From CAWDLX01 sp046728155 (GTDB lineage Bacteria; Actinomycetota; Actinomycetes; Mycobacteriales; Micromonosporaceae): 64,000 bases of DNA. The number at the start of each line of letters is the position of its first letter. The first letter of the stretch is position 1. Under the pieces are notes generated by a model, which was not told where the DNA came from, did not search any database, and saw nothing but the letters and a program-made list of their open reading frames with translations. The translations under genes were made by a program, and so were the position numbers. The stretch is from positions 8,398-72,397 of the forward strand of contig JBKPDY010000004.1 of the NCBI GenBank assembly GCA_046728155.1, written 5' to 3'. Below, in pieces: positions 1 to 7,481 of this stretch.

Positions 1-326
1 TAGCCTGATCCGGTTAGCTGTGGGGGATAGGGAGCGCCGTAGACAGGAGTCCGGTAAACCGGCACGCCGGCCGGCAGAGAACCCGGGGCGGGCGGGGCCG
101 GCGGCGCGGAGGCGACCGGCGGTCCCGGTTGCACGGGTGGTGGGGCAGCGCGCATGGGTGGTGCCGGCAGGACCGGGAAGCCAGGATAATAAGGGGCAGT
201 CGGCACCGGGACTACCTGGGGTGCAGGCGTGACGAACACCGGCTTGACGGCGGGTGCGGGGGGCCAGGGTTTCTCCGGCTGCGGTGGGTCGGGGTTCTCC
301 CCGCCGCCGAACTCTGCGGTGGTCAC
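1..326 (-). CDS. proline-rich protein, N-terminal part, runs off left edge
   Basis: The minus-strand frame from GTG at 326 is open to the window edge (about 108 codons). It begins V-T-T-A-E-F-G-G-G-E and is then extremely rich in Pro, Ala, Val and Tyr (PQPEKPWPPAP, then PYYPGFPVLPAPP, then VYGAPYPPQ), as in the disordered N-terminal tails of many actinobacterial membrane proteins. No domain is visible because the rest lies outside. The start is chosen because its GTG overlaps the stop codon (GTGA) of a repeat-borne mini-ORF directly upstream, and no better start exists in that frame. It is the last member of a minus-strand chain that begins with proline dehydrogenase. The function is unknown. 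Confidence 0.6.
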   Translation of the reverse strand, partial: MTTAEFGGGENPDPPQPEKPWPPAPAVKPVFVTPAPQVVPVPTAPYYPGFPVLPAPPMRAAPPPVQPGPPVASAPPAPPAPGSLPAGVPVYRTPVYGAPYPPQLTGSG

Positions 327-430
327 CGCCGGAACTCTAGCCGACAGCGTCGATATGTGGGCACGACGATCCGCCAACAACCGTTCGCAAGCTGCGGTGG
401 CTCGCTCAACGCTCGCCTCCTCGCGCTCAC
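323..430 (-). CDS. repeat-encoded mini-ORF 2 (35 codons), coupled to proline-rich gene
   Basis: GTG at 430 opens a 35-residue frame lying largely in a family-A repeat; it contains ALSEPPQLANGCWR. Its TGA (325-323) overlaps the GTG start (326-324) of the proline-rich gene, and its own GTG overlaps the TGA of mini-ORF 1 (GTGA at 430-427). A GAGGAGGCGAGCG stretch inside the preceding and following copies could act as a ribosome site. It is probably a leader or coupling peptide rather than a functional protein, and may be an accident of repeat sequence. Expression is unproven. Confidence 0.35.
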   Translation of the reverse strand: MSARRRALSEPPQLANGCWRIVVPTYRRCRLEFRR

Positions 431-495
431 GTCAGCCGCCAACAACCGTTCGCAAGCTGCGGTGGCTCGCTCAACGCTCGCCTCCTCGGCCTCAT
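371..495 (-). repeat. family-A GAGCGAGC repeat, two tandem copies (period 65 bp)
   Basis: Two copies start at 371 and 436 on the plus strand and share CCGCCAACAACCGTTCGCAA, then GCTGCGGTGGCTCGCTCAAC, then GCTCGCCTCCTCG. Read on the minus strand they match the three 63-bp copies at 4402-4590 (shared core GAGCGAGCC.CCGCAGCTTGCGAACGG) but carry three single-base insertions that together restore the frame. They fill the whole gap between the proline dehydrogenase stop and the proline-rich gene. Confidence 0.85.
427..495 (-). CDS. repeat-encoded mini-ORF 1 (22 codons)
   Basis: ATG at 495 lies seven bases behind the proline dehydrogenase stop codon and opens a 22-residue frame (MRPRRRALSEPPQLANG and five more). 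It ends in TGA overlapping the GTG of mini-ORF 2. It is the first of two repeat-borne mini-ORFs that link proline dehydrogenase to the proline-rich gene by stop/start overlaps. It may simply be repeat sequence; the frame is supported by its agreement with the other family copies. Confidence 0.35.
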   Translation of the reverse strand: MRPRRRALSEPPQLANGCWRLT

Positions 496-499
496 GTCA

Positions 500-1420
500 T
501 CAGCCGCGGGTCGCCAGCGCGCGGGCGAAGAACGCCACGTTCGCCGGCCGTTCGGCGAGGCGCCGCATGAGGTAGCCGTACCACTGGCCGCCGTACGGAA
601 CGTAGACACGGACCGTGTATCCGGCCTCGACCAGCCGGCGCTGCTCGTCCGGCCTGATCCCGTAGAGCATCTGAAACTCGAACGTGTCGGGCGTACGGTC
701 GAACCATTTGGCCCGGTTCTCCGCGATCGCGATGAGGCGGGGGTCGTGCGTGGCGAGCATGGGGTAACCCTGACCCGACATCAGAATGCTCATGCACCGG
801 GCATACGACCTGTCGACTTCGAGCCGCGACGTGAACGCGACCGACTCCGGCTCGGCGTACGCGCCCTTGCACAGCCGTACCCGGGAGCCGACTCCGACCA
901 GTTCCCGGCAGTCGCCCTCGGTCCGGCGCAGGTACGCCTGCAGAACCGCGCCGGTGGTCGGGAAGTCGACCCGGAGCCGGGACACGATATCAAGGGTCGA
1001 GTCGGTCGTGGTGTGGTCCTCCATGTCGATCGTCACCGTGGTGCCGGCGAGACTCGCGGCGGCGCAGATCGTGTGCGCGAGGTTGTACGCCAGCTTCTCG
1101 TCCAAGCGGAGACCGAGCGCCGACAGCTTCACGCTGACCTCTGCGGCCGGAGTCAGTTCGGCCGCGGAGAGCTGCGAGAGCAGGTTGACGTACTCGTCCC
1201 GGGTGGCGGTCGCCTGCTCCGGGGTCAGTGTGTCCTCGCCGAGATAGTCGAGGCTGACGCCGGCATCGTGACCGGTGAGCTCTCGGGTCGCCCGCAGTGC
1301 ATCAGCGGTGGTGGTCCCGGCCACGAAACGGCGCACGACATCGCGGGTCAGCGGAGCCGTGGCGAGAAAGCGCTCGACCCGGGGTGACCGGGCGGCCGCC
1401 AGAATGACGGATCGCAGCAT
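500..1420 (-). CDS. proline dehydrogenase (monofunctional PRODH)
   Basis: This FAD-dependent enzyme oxidises L-proline to pyrroline-5-carboxylate, the first step of proline catabolism. At 306 residues it matches the monofunctional type rather than fused PutA. Visible family motifs are VKLSALG (97-103), LQAYLRRT (160-167), VRLCKGAY (181-188), ATHD (223-226), FQMLYGIR (249-256), VYVPYG (272-277) and the substrate-binding YLMRRLAERPAN (283-294). ATG at 1420 is used because the open frame upstream of it has no homology. The usual partner, P5C dehydrogenase, is not in the window. The stop is followed within seven bases by repeat-borne mini-ORFs that lead to the proline-rich gene. Confidence 0.93.
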   Translation of the reverse strand: MLRSVILAAARSPRVERFLATAPLTRDVVRRFVAGTTTADALRATRELTGHDAGVSLDYLGEDTLTPEQATATRDEYVNLLSQLSAAELTPAAEVSVKLSALGLRLDEKLAYNLAHTICAAASLAGTTVTIDMEDHTTTDSTLDIVSRLRVDFPTTGAVLQAYLRRTEGDCRELVGVGSRVRLCKGAYAEPESVAFTSRLEVDRSYARCMSILMSGQGYPMLATHDPRLIAIAENRAKWFDRTPDTFEFQMLYGIRPDEQRRLVEAGYTVRVYVPYGGQWYGYLMRRLAERPANVAFFARALATRG

Positions 1421-1546
1421 GGGACAGAGAGTAGCGTGGCTCCGCCGGCGCGAGCCTGACCTCAGCCGCACCCCTTCCTGCGACCGCCGACCCCACGATG
1501 CGGCCTCGCCTCGCTTCCGAATCCGAGGCCGACTACCTTTAACGAT

Positions 1547-2134
1547 GTGAACTTCGACGAGTACGCCCGGACCGCGGTTGACCTGGTCAACGCCCAGGTC
1601 GAATCGCTTGATCAGCTTCGCCGGTTGTACGGTCCCGGCAGCTGGCAGGCCGGCGAGGTCACTGAGCGCGATGTGACCACCCTCCGCCGTGGCGCCAAGC
1701 GCCTGCGCGAAGTATTCGAGCACGGCTCGGCCGGACGGGACGCTGAGGCGGTCGCCGCGCTCAACACGTTGCTCGAGGCACACCCGGTACAGCCGCGAAT
1801 ATCAGCGCACACGATCGCGGACTGGCATATGCACGTGACAGGCCGGGGTTCATCGGTCGCAGCCGAGCACATGGCCGGCGCCGTCTGGGGTCTCGCCGTA
1901 TGGCTCTGTGAGTACGGAAGTTCCCGATTCGGTGTCTGCGCCGACGACCGCTGCGGCAACGTCTACCTCGACACGTCATCCAACTCGTGCCGGCGGTTCT
2001 GCTCCGAGCGGTGCGCCACCCGCTCACACGTGGCCGCGCATCGCGCCCGCAAGCGCGCCGCCGAGGGCTCGCCAACCGGCTCCATGTCGTCCACTGTGGA
2101 CCCCATCGACGAGCCGGAGATGGCCGCCGTCTGA
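1547..2134 (+). CDS. CGNR zinc-finger (ABATE-type) protein
   Basis: This 195-residue protein has an N-terminal helical ABATE-like domain (about 1-120) and a C-terminal treble-clef CGNR zinc finger with Cys131, Cys136, Cys152 and Cys156 (CADDRC, then FCSERC). The family signature CGNR is replaced here by CATR. Members of this family are usually described as stress-related putative transcription factors. Start is GTG at 1547. The gene is divergent from proline dehydrogenase with 126 bp between them, so they may share a promoter region. The tail contains one exact TCCACTGTGGA motif read as Ser-Thr-Val-Asp. Confidence 0.85.
   Translation: MNFDEYARTAVDLVNAQVESLDQLRRLYGPGSWQAGEVTERDVTTLRRGAKRLREVFEHGSAGRDAEAVAALNTLLEAHPVQPRISAHTIADWHMHVTGRGSSVAAEHMAGAVWGLAVWLCEYGSSRFGVCADDRCGNVYLDTSSNSCRRFCSERCATRSHVAAHRARKRAAEGSPTGSMSSTVDPIDEPEMAAV
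2090..2100. repeat. iterated palindrome TCCACTGTGGA, exact copy 1
   Basis: Exact 11-mer near the 3' end of the CGNR gene, read in frame as S-T-V-D. See the finding on the iterated motif. Confidence 0.7.
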
Positions 2135-2503
2135 GCCCGACAGTATCCACTGTGGATTCGATGCCGATCCTCCCGGCGCCTGGTGGCATGCGGTCAATGC
2201 GCCCACATTCCGGGATCGCCAACGAGATCGCTGTTACGGTACCGACAGCAACTTCACGAACCTTTCAAGATCTCTTTTGCCAAGGTCAAGTCACCTGAGG
2301 TAACTGCCCCGGCGGCGGTGGGGGTCGCCACCGTACCCACATGCTGGGATTCGACCAAAAGCAGGATCTCAGTCGTCGCTTCAGACACACATTTCACCGA
2401 TCTTGGGCCGTCTTGCCTCGGGATGTGAGACAACCGGGTTTTGTCGACGCAGACCGCTCGCCTCCGGGCCGACTCCGAGTCCTCCGTCCGTGACAGCCGG
2501 GCC
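2135..2503. other. 369-bp gap between convergent genes
   Basis: This gap lies between the stops of the CGNR gene (plus) and the isomerase gene (minus). It holds one exact TCCACTGTGGA copy (2146). Short open frames here show neither actinobacterial codon bias nor any recognisable family. I see no clear terminator hairpin. Confidence 0.6.
2146..2156. repeat. iterated palindrome TCCACTGTGGA, exact copy 2 (intergenic)
   Basis: Exact 11-mer twelve bases after the CGNR stop codon. It is the only exact copy outside a gene, which argues that the nucleotide sequence, not only the peptide STVD, is being repeated. Confidence 0.7.
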
Positions 2504-3343
2504 TCAGGGCGTGGCGCTGGTCGACGCCGCTTCACTCTCCACTGTGGAGACCGTTAGGTGGCGGCGGGCGAAGGCCAACGACGCGGCCAGGTCGGCCTGA
2601 CGTTCGGCGCGCGACCGTGACCGGCGGGTGGAGACCTCCAGCGTCACCGATCCGGCCCAGCCGCGGGTCACCAACGACGCGAGCAACCAGGCACAGGGCT
2701 GCTTGCCCCGGCCGGGAACCAGGTGTTCGTCCCGCCCAACGCCCGTACCGTCACCAAGGTGGACATGGGCCAGCCGGTCGCCCATCGCCGCCGCCATCGC
2801 CTTTGCGTCAGTCCGCGCGGCGGCGCAGTGCGACAGGTCCAATGTGTACGCGTCGAAGTCGCCCTTCGTGGGATCCCAGTCCGGGACGTACGGCACGAAC
2901 TCACGGCCGCCCAGCCGTACGGCGTACATGTTCTCCACGGCGAATGCAATCCCGGACTGCTCTTGCTGGAACTGGCCCAGGACGGCCCCGAAACCGCGGG
3001 CGTACTCGCGTTGCCAGCTGAACGGCGGGTGCACGACCACGATCGAGGCGCCGAGGCCGGCGGCCAGCTCGGCCGCGCGGCGTAACCGGACCGTCGGGTC
3101 GGGGCTCCACACCCGCTGCGTGACGAGCAAACACGGCGCGTGGACGGCACCAACGGGTAGGCCGTAATGACGGGAGAGGCCCTGTAGCGCGCCGAGGTCC
3201 TGACTGACCGGGTCGGTCCAGACCATGACCTCAATGCCGTCGTACCCGAGTGCCGCCGCCATCTCGAACGCGGCCGAGGTCGGTTCAGGAAAGACGGATG
3301 ACGTCGAGAGCAGGACAGGTATGCGCGGGGACATCACTCTCAC
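2504..3343 (-). CDS. sugar phosphate isomerase/epimerase (TIM barrel, AP-endonuclease-2 fold)
   Basis: This 279-residue protein shows the xylose-isomerase-like TIM-barrel pattern: GYDGIEVMVW near the N-terminus, VHAPCLLVT, VVVHPPFSWQ, AVENMY with the metal-binding Glu, LDLSHCAAA and HVHLGDG. The exact substrate cannot be told from sequence. In many actinobacteria this gene lies beside a Ppx/GppA gene, as here (57 bp apart, same strand, probably one operon). Start could be GTG 3343 or ATG 3334. The C-terminus contains an exact TCCACAGTGGA motif (STVE) in a loose Ser/Ala-rich tail. Confidence 0.85.
   Translation of the reverse strand: MRVMSPRIPVLLSTSSVFPEPTSAAFEMAAALGYDGIEVMVWTDPVSQDLGALQGLSRHYGLPVGAVHAPCLLVTQRVWSPDPTVRLRRAAELAAGLGASIVVVHPPFSWQREYARGFGAVLGQFQQEQSGIAFAVENMYAVRLGGREFVPYVPDWDPTKGDFDAYTLDLSHCAAARTDAKAMAAAMGDRLAHVHLGDGTGVGRDEHLVPGRGKQPCAWLLASLVTRGWAGSVTLEVSTRRSRSRAERQADLAASLAFARRHLTVSTVESEAASTSATP
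2538..2548. repeat. iterated palindrome TCCACTGTGGA, exact copy 3
   Basis: Exact 11-mer in the C-terminal codons of the isomerase gene. On the coding strand it reads TCC-ACA-GTG-GAG (S-T-V-E). It is the third exact copy within 460 bp. Confidence 0.7.
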
Positions 3344-3400
3344 CAGGGTAGCTTCGCCGCCCGGATCTTTCAGGGTCGTGGCGCGCAGGTTACGTCGCGA

Positions 3401-4318
3401 TCAACCTTCGGCAACGGTGTCGAGACGGCGCAGGATGACCCCCTCCCGCAGCGCCCATGGGCAGATATCGACGTGGTCCAGTCCGAGCCGGCGCATGGTC
3501 GCTTCGGCGACGATCGCTCCGGCGAGCAGCTGATGTGCGCGGGCGGCGCTGACGCCCTCCATCTCGCCGAGCGCCTCCGAGGAGATGTGGCGGATGAACC
3601 CCACCACCTGGTGCAGGCCGGTGCGGGTGAGCGTGCGCGGCACCCGGATCCCCGCTCCGGACGGAGCCGCGCCGGCCAACCGGGCGAGCGACCGGAACGC
3701 CTTGGAGGTCGCCGCGACCCGGTCGAAGCCCATAACGTCGACCTTGGTCAGTTGGCGGTCGGCGTACTCGCGCAACGCGTCGACCTCGGCGGCCGGCGGT
3801 GGATCGGCGGTGAAGCGTTCCCGCGTCAACCGGCCGGCGCCGAGCGGCAGCGACATCGCCAGCTCGGGTTCTTCGTCGATGCCGGCCGCGATTTCGAGCG
3901 AACCTCCGCCGATGTCGAGGACGAGCAGACGCCCGGCTGACCAACCGAACCAGCGCCGGACCGCGAGGAAAGTCATCCGGGCCTCGTCCTCGCCCGCGAG
4001 CAACTGCAGGTGCACGCCGGTCTCCTGACGCACTCGGGCAAGAACCTTCGCGGAGTTGCGCGCCTCCCGCAGAGCTGAGGTGGCGAAGGCTAGCATCTCC
4101 CGGGCGTCGTGGTCGGCGGCGGCCTTGCGAGCGGAGCCGACGGCCACGATCAGGTTGTCGGCTACATCTTCCGGGATCCGGCCGTGTGGACCGATCCGCT
4201 CGGCCAGGCGCAGCACCGTCTTCTCCGAGTGCGCCGGCCACGGGTGGGCTCCCCGGTGGGCGTCGACCACGAGCAGATGAACCGTGTTCGAGCCAACGTC
4301 GAGGACCCCGAGCCGCAT
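3401..4318 (-). CDS. Ppx/GppA family exopolyphosphatase / pppGpp phosphohydrolase
   Basis: A 305-residue member of the ASKHA phosphatase family that acts on inorganic polyphosphate and/or pppGpp. Visible motifs are DVGSNTVHLLV (7-17, phosphate 1), AFATSALREARN, LLAGEDEARMTF with the catalytic Glu, and VLDIGGGSLE (phosphate 2). The length fits the short actinobacterial Ppx form (two ASKHA lobes, no C-terminal HD domain). ATG at 4318 is a clear start. It lies upstream of the isomerase in the same direction and close to the regX3-senX3-phoU phosphate genes, which fits a role in phosphate/polyphosphate balance. Confidence 0.92.
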   Translation of the reverse strand: MRLGVLDVGSNTVHLLVVDAHRGAHPWPAHSEKTVLRLAERIGPHGRIPEDVADNLIVAVGSARKAAADHDAREMLAFATSALREARNSAKVLARVRQETGVHLQLLAGEDEARMTFLAVRRWFGWSAGRLLVLDIGGGSLEIAAGIDEEPELAMSLPLGAGRLTRERFTADPPPAAEVDALREYADRQLTKVDVMGFDRVAATSKAFRSLARLAGAAPSGAGIRVPRTLTRTGLHQVVGFIRHISSEALGEMEGVSAARAHQLLAGAIVAEATMRRLGLDHVDICPWALREGVILRRLDTVAEG

Positions 4319-4401
4319 ACCGGAAGCCTATTCCCGCTACCCGCACCGGACAGTCCGACATACCCGGGGCGCTCGAGCTTGGAGAAGGCCCGGCGGACGG
4401 C

Positions 4402-4590
4402 GTGAGCGCGAGGAGCGAGCGTGAGCGAGCCCCGCAGCTTGCGAACGGTCCTTAGCGGAACGACGTGAGCGCGAGGAGCGAGCGTGAGCGAGTCCCGCAG
4501 CTTGCGAACGGTCCTTAGCGGAACGGCGTGAGCGCGAGGAGCGAGCGTGAGCGAGCCCCGCAGCTTGCGAACGGTCCTTAGCCGAACAGC
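4402..4590 (+). repeat. family-A repeat, three tandem 63-bp copies
   Basis: The copies begin at GTG 4402, 4465 and 4528 and differ at only a few bases. Each holds two overlapping tiny frames: one from the first GTG (MSARSERERAPQLANGP, stop TAG) and one from an inner GTG (VSEPRSLRTVLSGT plus one residue). The second frame's TGA overlaps the GTG of the next copy (GTGA at 4465 and 4528). The last copy ends in TAG at 4592-4594, nine bases before the ATG of the following gene. The array fills the divergent gap between Ppx and that gene. Confidence 0.9.
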
Positions 4591-4603
4591 GTAGTGTGGA
4601 GCG

Positions 4604-5443
4604 ATGTCCAGCCGCCGCACTCTTCGTCGTGAAGAGCTCCCGCTGCAGATCAAGGTCGAGGATCCTGCCGAACCGCGCAGCCGCGAGGTTCCGCTCGACT
4701 TCCCTCGCGACTGGATCGAGTTCGCGGACCCGGCCAACCCCGACCACGTGATCCGGGCCGACCTCACGTGGCTGCTGTCGCGGTGGAACTGCATCTTCGG
4801 GCGGGGGTGCCATGGGATCGTCGAGGGCCGATCATCGGACGGGTGCTGCTCCCATGGTGCCTTCTTCACCGATGCCGACGACGAGAAACGGGTCCGCGCG
4901 GCAGTCCGTCGCCTCACACCCGAAACCTGGCAGCACCACACCCGGGGATTCAAGAACTACACCACAATGGACACTGTGGACGGTACGACGCCGGCTCGGC
5001 GGACGGCCACGCGCCCGGACGGGCCCTGTGTATTCCTCAACGACCTCGACTTCCCCGGCGGGGGCGGCTGCGCACTGCACGCCCAGGCGCTGCGCGACGG
5101 CCGGCATCCGCTCGAGTACAAGCCCGACGTCTGCTGGCAGTTGCCGGTCCGGCGAGACCAGGAGTGGACCAAGCGGCCGGACGGATCCAAGATTCTGCTG
5201 ACCGTACTGGCCGAGTTTGACCGCCGCGGCTGGGGCGAGGGAGGTCAAGATCTGCACTGGTGGTGCACCTCCTCCCCCGAGGCGCACACCGGAACCGAAG
5301 CCATGTACGTGTCGTATGGGCCAGAGCTCACCGCGCTGATCGGCGAGAAGGCGTACGACGCGCTGGTCGAGCTGTGCCGCGCTCGCGAAGCGGCCGGACC
5401 GTTCGCCGAGCACCCGGCGACCGTCGCGGTCGGCGCAACCTGA
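4604..5443 (+). CDS. Cys/Trp-rich protein resembling zinc/iron-chelating YkgJ/DUF3109-type proteins
   Basis: A 279-residue protein whose function I do not recognise with certainty. It has clustered cysteines and tryptophans: WNCIFGRGCHGI and DGCCSHGAFF (residues about 63-88), CVFLNDLDFPGGGGCALH (about 142-159), DVCWQLPV and WWCTSS. Such spacing resembles the metal-chelating YkgJ/DUF3109 group. No signal peptide or membrane segment is seen. ATG 4604 follows TGTGGAGCG, a fair ribosome site, and sits directly behind three tandem family-A repeats. It is close to the phosphate regulators but its link to them is unknown. It contains a near copy of the STVD motif (D-T-V-D). Confidence 0.7.
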   Translation: MSSRRTLRREELPLQIKVEDPAEPRSREVPLDFPRDWIEFADPANPDHVIRADLTWLLSRWNCIFGRGCHGIVEGRSSDGCCSHGAFFTDADDEKRVRAAVRRLTPETWQHHTRGFKNYTTMDTVDGTTPARRTATRPDGPCVFLNDLDFPGGGGCALHAQALRDGRHPLEYKPDVCWQLPVRRDQEWTKRPDGSKILLTVLAEFDRRGWGEGGQDLHWWCTSSPEAHTGTEAMYVSYGPELTALIGEKAYDALVELCRAREAAGPFAEHPATVAVGAT

Positions 5444-5525
5444 CGCACAACGGCGAGGGCGCACGGACATCAGGTCGGCGGGAGCGACGTCGCCCGACCA
5501 CGACGCACGCACGCCCACAAAGCCC

Positions 5526-6209
5526 CTAAGGCTCGAACTTGTAGCCCAGGCCCCGCACGGTGACGATGTAACGCGGCAACGACGGCTCGGGCTCGATCTT
5601 CGCCCGCAACCGCTTCACGTGGACATCGAGAGTCTTCGTGTCACCGACGTAGTCGGCGCCCCAGACGCGGTCGATCAGCTGGCCCCGCGTGAGGACCCGG
5701 CCGGCATTGCGGAGCAGCAGCTCGAGCAACTCGAACTCCTTCAGCGGCAAGGCTACCGAGTCGCCGCCGACCGTGACGACGTGGCGTTCGACATCCATCC
5801 GGACGGGGCCGGCCGCAAGAGTCGGGACGACCACCTCCGCCTGGTCCGTGGCGTTACGGCGCAGCACGGCCCGGACCCGGGCGACGAGCTCGCGCGGCGA
5901 GTACGGCTTGGTGATGTAGTCGTCGGCTCCGATCTCGAGGCCGACGACCTTGTCGATCTCGCTGTCGCGAGCGGTCACCATGATGATCGGGACGTGTGAC
6001 TTCTGTCGGAGCTGGCGGCACACCTCGGTCCCCGACATCTCCGGAAGCATGAGGTCGAGCAGGACGATGTCGGCGCCGTTGCGCTCGAACTCGGTCAGAG
6101 CCCCCGTGCCGGTGGCCGAGACCGCGACCTCGAATCCCTCCTTGCGCAACATGTACGAGAGCGCATCGGAGAACGACTCCTCGTCCTCGACGACTAGTAC
6201 CCGAGCCAC
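5526..6209 (-). CDS. regX3: response regulator RegX3/PhoP (phosphate starvation)
   Basis: OmpR-type regulator that controls phosphate uptake and related genes with its kinase SenX3. The receiver domain (1-115) has acidic residues VVEDEE (6-11), phosphoacceptor Asp52 in LLDLMLPEMSG, Thr79 and Lys101 (TKPYS). The C-terminal winged helix includes LPLKEFELLELLL, RVLTRGQLIDRVWG, LDVHVKRLRAKIE and VRGLGYKFE. GTG at 6209 is preferred because AAAGGAG lies five bases upstream; an in-frame GTG six bases earlier is possible. A perfect DnaA-box sequence (TTGTCCACA) overlaps the promoter region at 6221-6229. The kinase gene lies upstream on the same strand. Confidence 0.95.
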   Translation of the reverse strand: MARVLVVEDEESFSDALSYMLRKEGFEVAVSATGTGALTEFERNGADIVLLDLMLPEMSGTEVCRQLRQKSHVPIIMVTARDSEIDKVVGLEIGADDYITKPYSPRELVARVRAVLRRNATDQAEVVVPTLAAGPVRMDVERHVVTVGGDSVALPLKEFELLELLLRNAGRVLTRGQLIDRVWGADYVGDTKTLDVHVKRLRAKIEPEPSLPRYIVTVRGLGYKFEP

Positions 6210-6259
6210 TGACACTCCTTTGTGGACAACTAATGACAACCCGATCGCGTAAACGCCCT

Positions 6260-7408
6260 TTACGTAACGTCGGAGCCTTCCGAGTCGATCTCAACGCCTG
6301 GCGGCAGCGGCAGGGCGGCTTCCGGGGGTCGGATCGGAAGCCGCAAGGTGAACGTCGAGCCTTGCCCGTACGTCGACTCGACATCCACCCGTCCGGCGTG
6401 GTTCACCGCGATGTGCTTGACGATGGCGAGTCCGAGACCGGTTCCGCCCGTATCCCGCGACCGGGCCAGGTCGGCCCGGTAGAACCGCTCGAAGATCCTG
6501 TCAAGATCTTTGGTGGCGATCCCGATGCCCTGGTCGATGACGGCGATGTGGACCATATCCCCATCCCCGCTCACCCGGGTATCGATGGTGACCTTGGTCT
6601 CCTCCGGCGAGTACGCGATCGCGTTTTCGACCAGGTTGGCCACGGCCGTGACGAGCTGGCCTTCATTGCCGTACACGACCAGCCCGCGCTCACCGACGAA
6701 GTTGATGTCGATGTTCTTCTGCGTTGCCGCGGTCCGGGTCCGATCGATGACCTCGTTGACGATCCGGTCGACGCCCACCGGAAGCGGAGCGGGGAGCGGG
6801 TCGGCTCCTTGGAGCCGGGACAGCTCGAGCAACTCCTTCACCAGGCGCCCCAGCCGCAACGACTCGCGATGGATCCGCTCGGCGAACCGGCGTGATGCCT
6901 CGGGGTCGTCGGAGGCCTCCAGCAGGGTCTCGGCCAGCAGCGCCAGTGCGCCGACCGGGGTCTTCAACTCGTGGCTCACATTGGCGACGAAGTCGCGCCG
7001 CACCCTGGCGACGCGGTGTGCCTCGGTCACATCGGACGCCTCGATCGCCACGTGCCCCGGCGGGTAGTCGGGACCGGTCAGCGGGGCGACCCGGACCCGG
7101 ACGCCCAGCGGCTCGCCGGTCAACTGCTCCCGGCCGCCCCGGGGGAGGTCTAGCTCCACCTCGCGGCCCGTGCCGCTGCGGCGTACCTGGCCGGCGAGGG
7201 TACGGATGACGGGGTGCACCTGGCGCGGCTCGCGCACCAGGCCGAGCTCGATCGCGGCCGGGTTGGCGAGTACCGGATTGTCCGCTTCGTCGAGCACGAG
7301 TACGCCGACGCGCAGCGAGGTCAGCGCGTCGGCGGCTAGACGCTGGTCGGCCAGACCTGGCGAGCGTTCCGATCGGCGATGCCAGCTTCTGGCAGTGGCC
7401 CACTCCAC
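6260..7408 (-). CDS. senX3: sensor histidine kinase SenX3/PhoR, apparently without transmembrane segments
   Basis: 382-residue kinase partner of RegX3. PAS-like region at about 25-130, HisKA with phospho-acceptor His146 in VANVSHELKTPVG, and HATPase with NLVENAIAYS, DQGIGI, FERFYRAD and GGTGLGLAIV. Synteny (regX3 below, phoU divergent, gpm next) supports the identity. Oddly, no hydrophobic helix precedes the PAS region: the protein starts M-E-W-A-T-A-R-S and runs directly into the PAS domain. The frame upstream of GTG 7408 continues for only about 28 codons to a TGA, again without a hydrophobic segment. Mycobacterial SenX3 has two membrane helices, so this copy is either a cytosolic variant or carries a deletion or frameshift. 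Confidence 0.93.
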   Translation of the reverse strand: MEWATARSWHRRSERSPGLADQRLAADALTSLRVGVLVLDEADNPVLANPAAIELGLVREPRQVHPVIRTLAGQVRRSGTGREVELDLPRGGREQLTGEPLGVRVRVAPLTGPDYPPGHVAIEASDVTEAHRVARVRRDFVANVSHELKTPVGALALLAETLLEASDDPEASRRFAERIHRESLRLGRLVKELLELSRLQGADPLPAPLPVGVDRIVNEVIDRTRTAATQKNIDINFVGERGLVVYGNEGQLVTAVANLVENAIAYSPEETKVTIDTRVSGDGDMVHIAVIDQGIGIATKDLDRIFERFYRADLARSRDTGGTGLGLAIVKHIAVNHAGRVDVESTYGQGSTFTLRLPIRPPEAALPLPPGVEIDSEGSDVT

Positions 7409-7481
7409 GCCGCCGATAGTAGGAGGCAGGGTAACCGGGTGCCTCCGGCGAGGCCGCCAAATGGGCTGGTGGACGCCTGAT

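Noticed and set aside
20..575. Plus-strand ORFs in the first 600 bases
   Set aside because: They are antisense to the proline-rich gene and proline dehydrogenase, with Arg-rich shadow composition; the minus strand has better codon bias and motifs.
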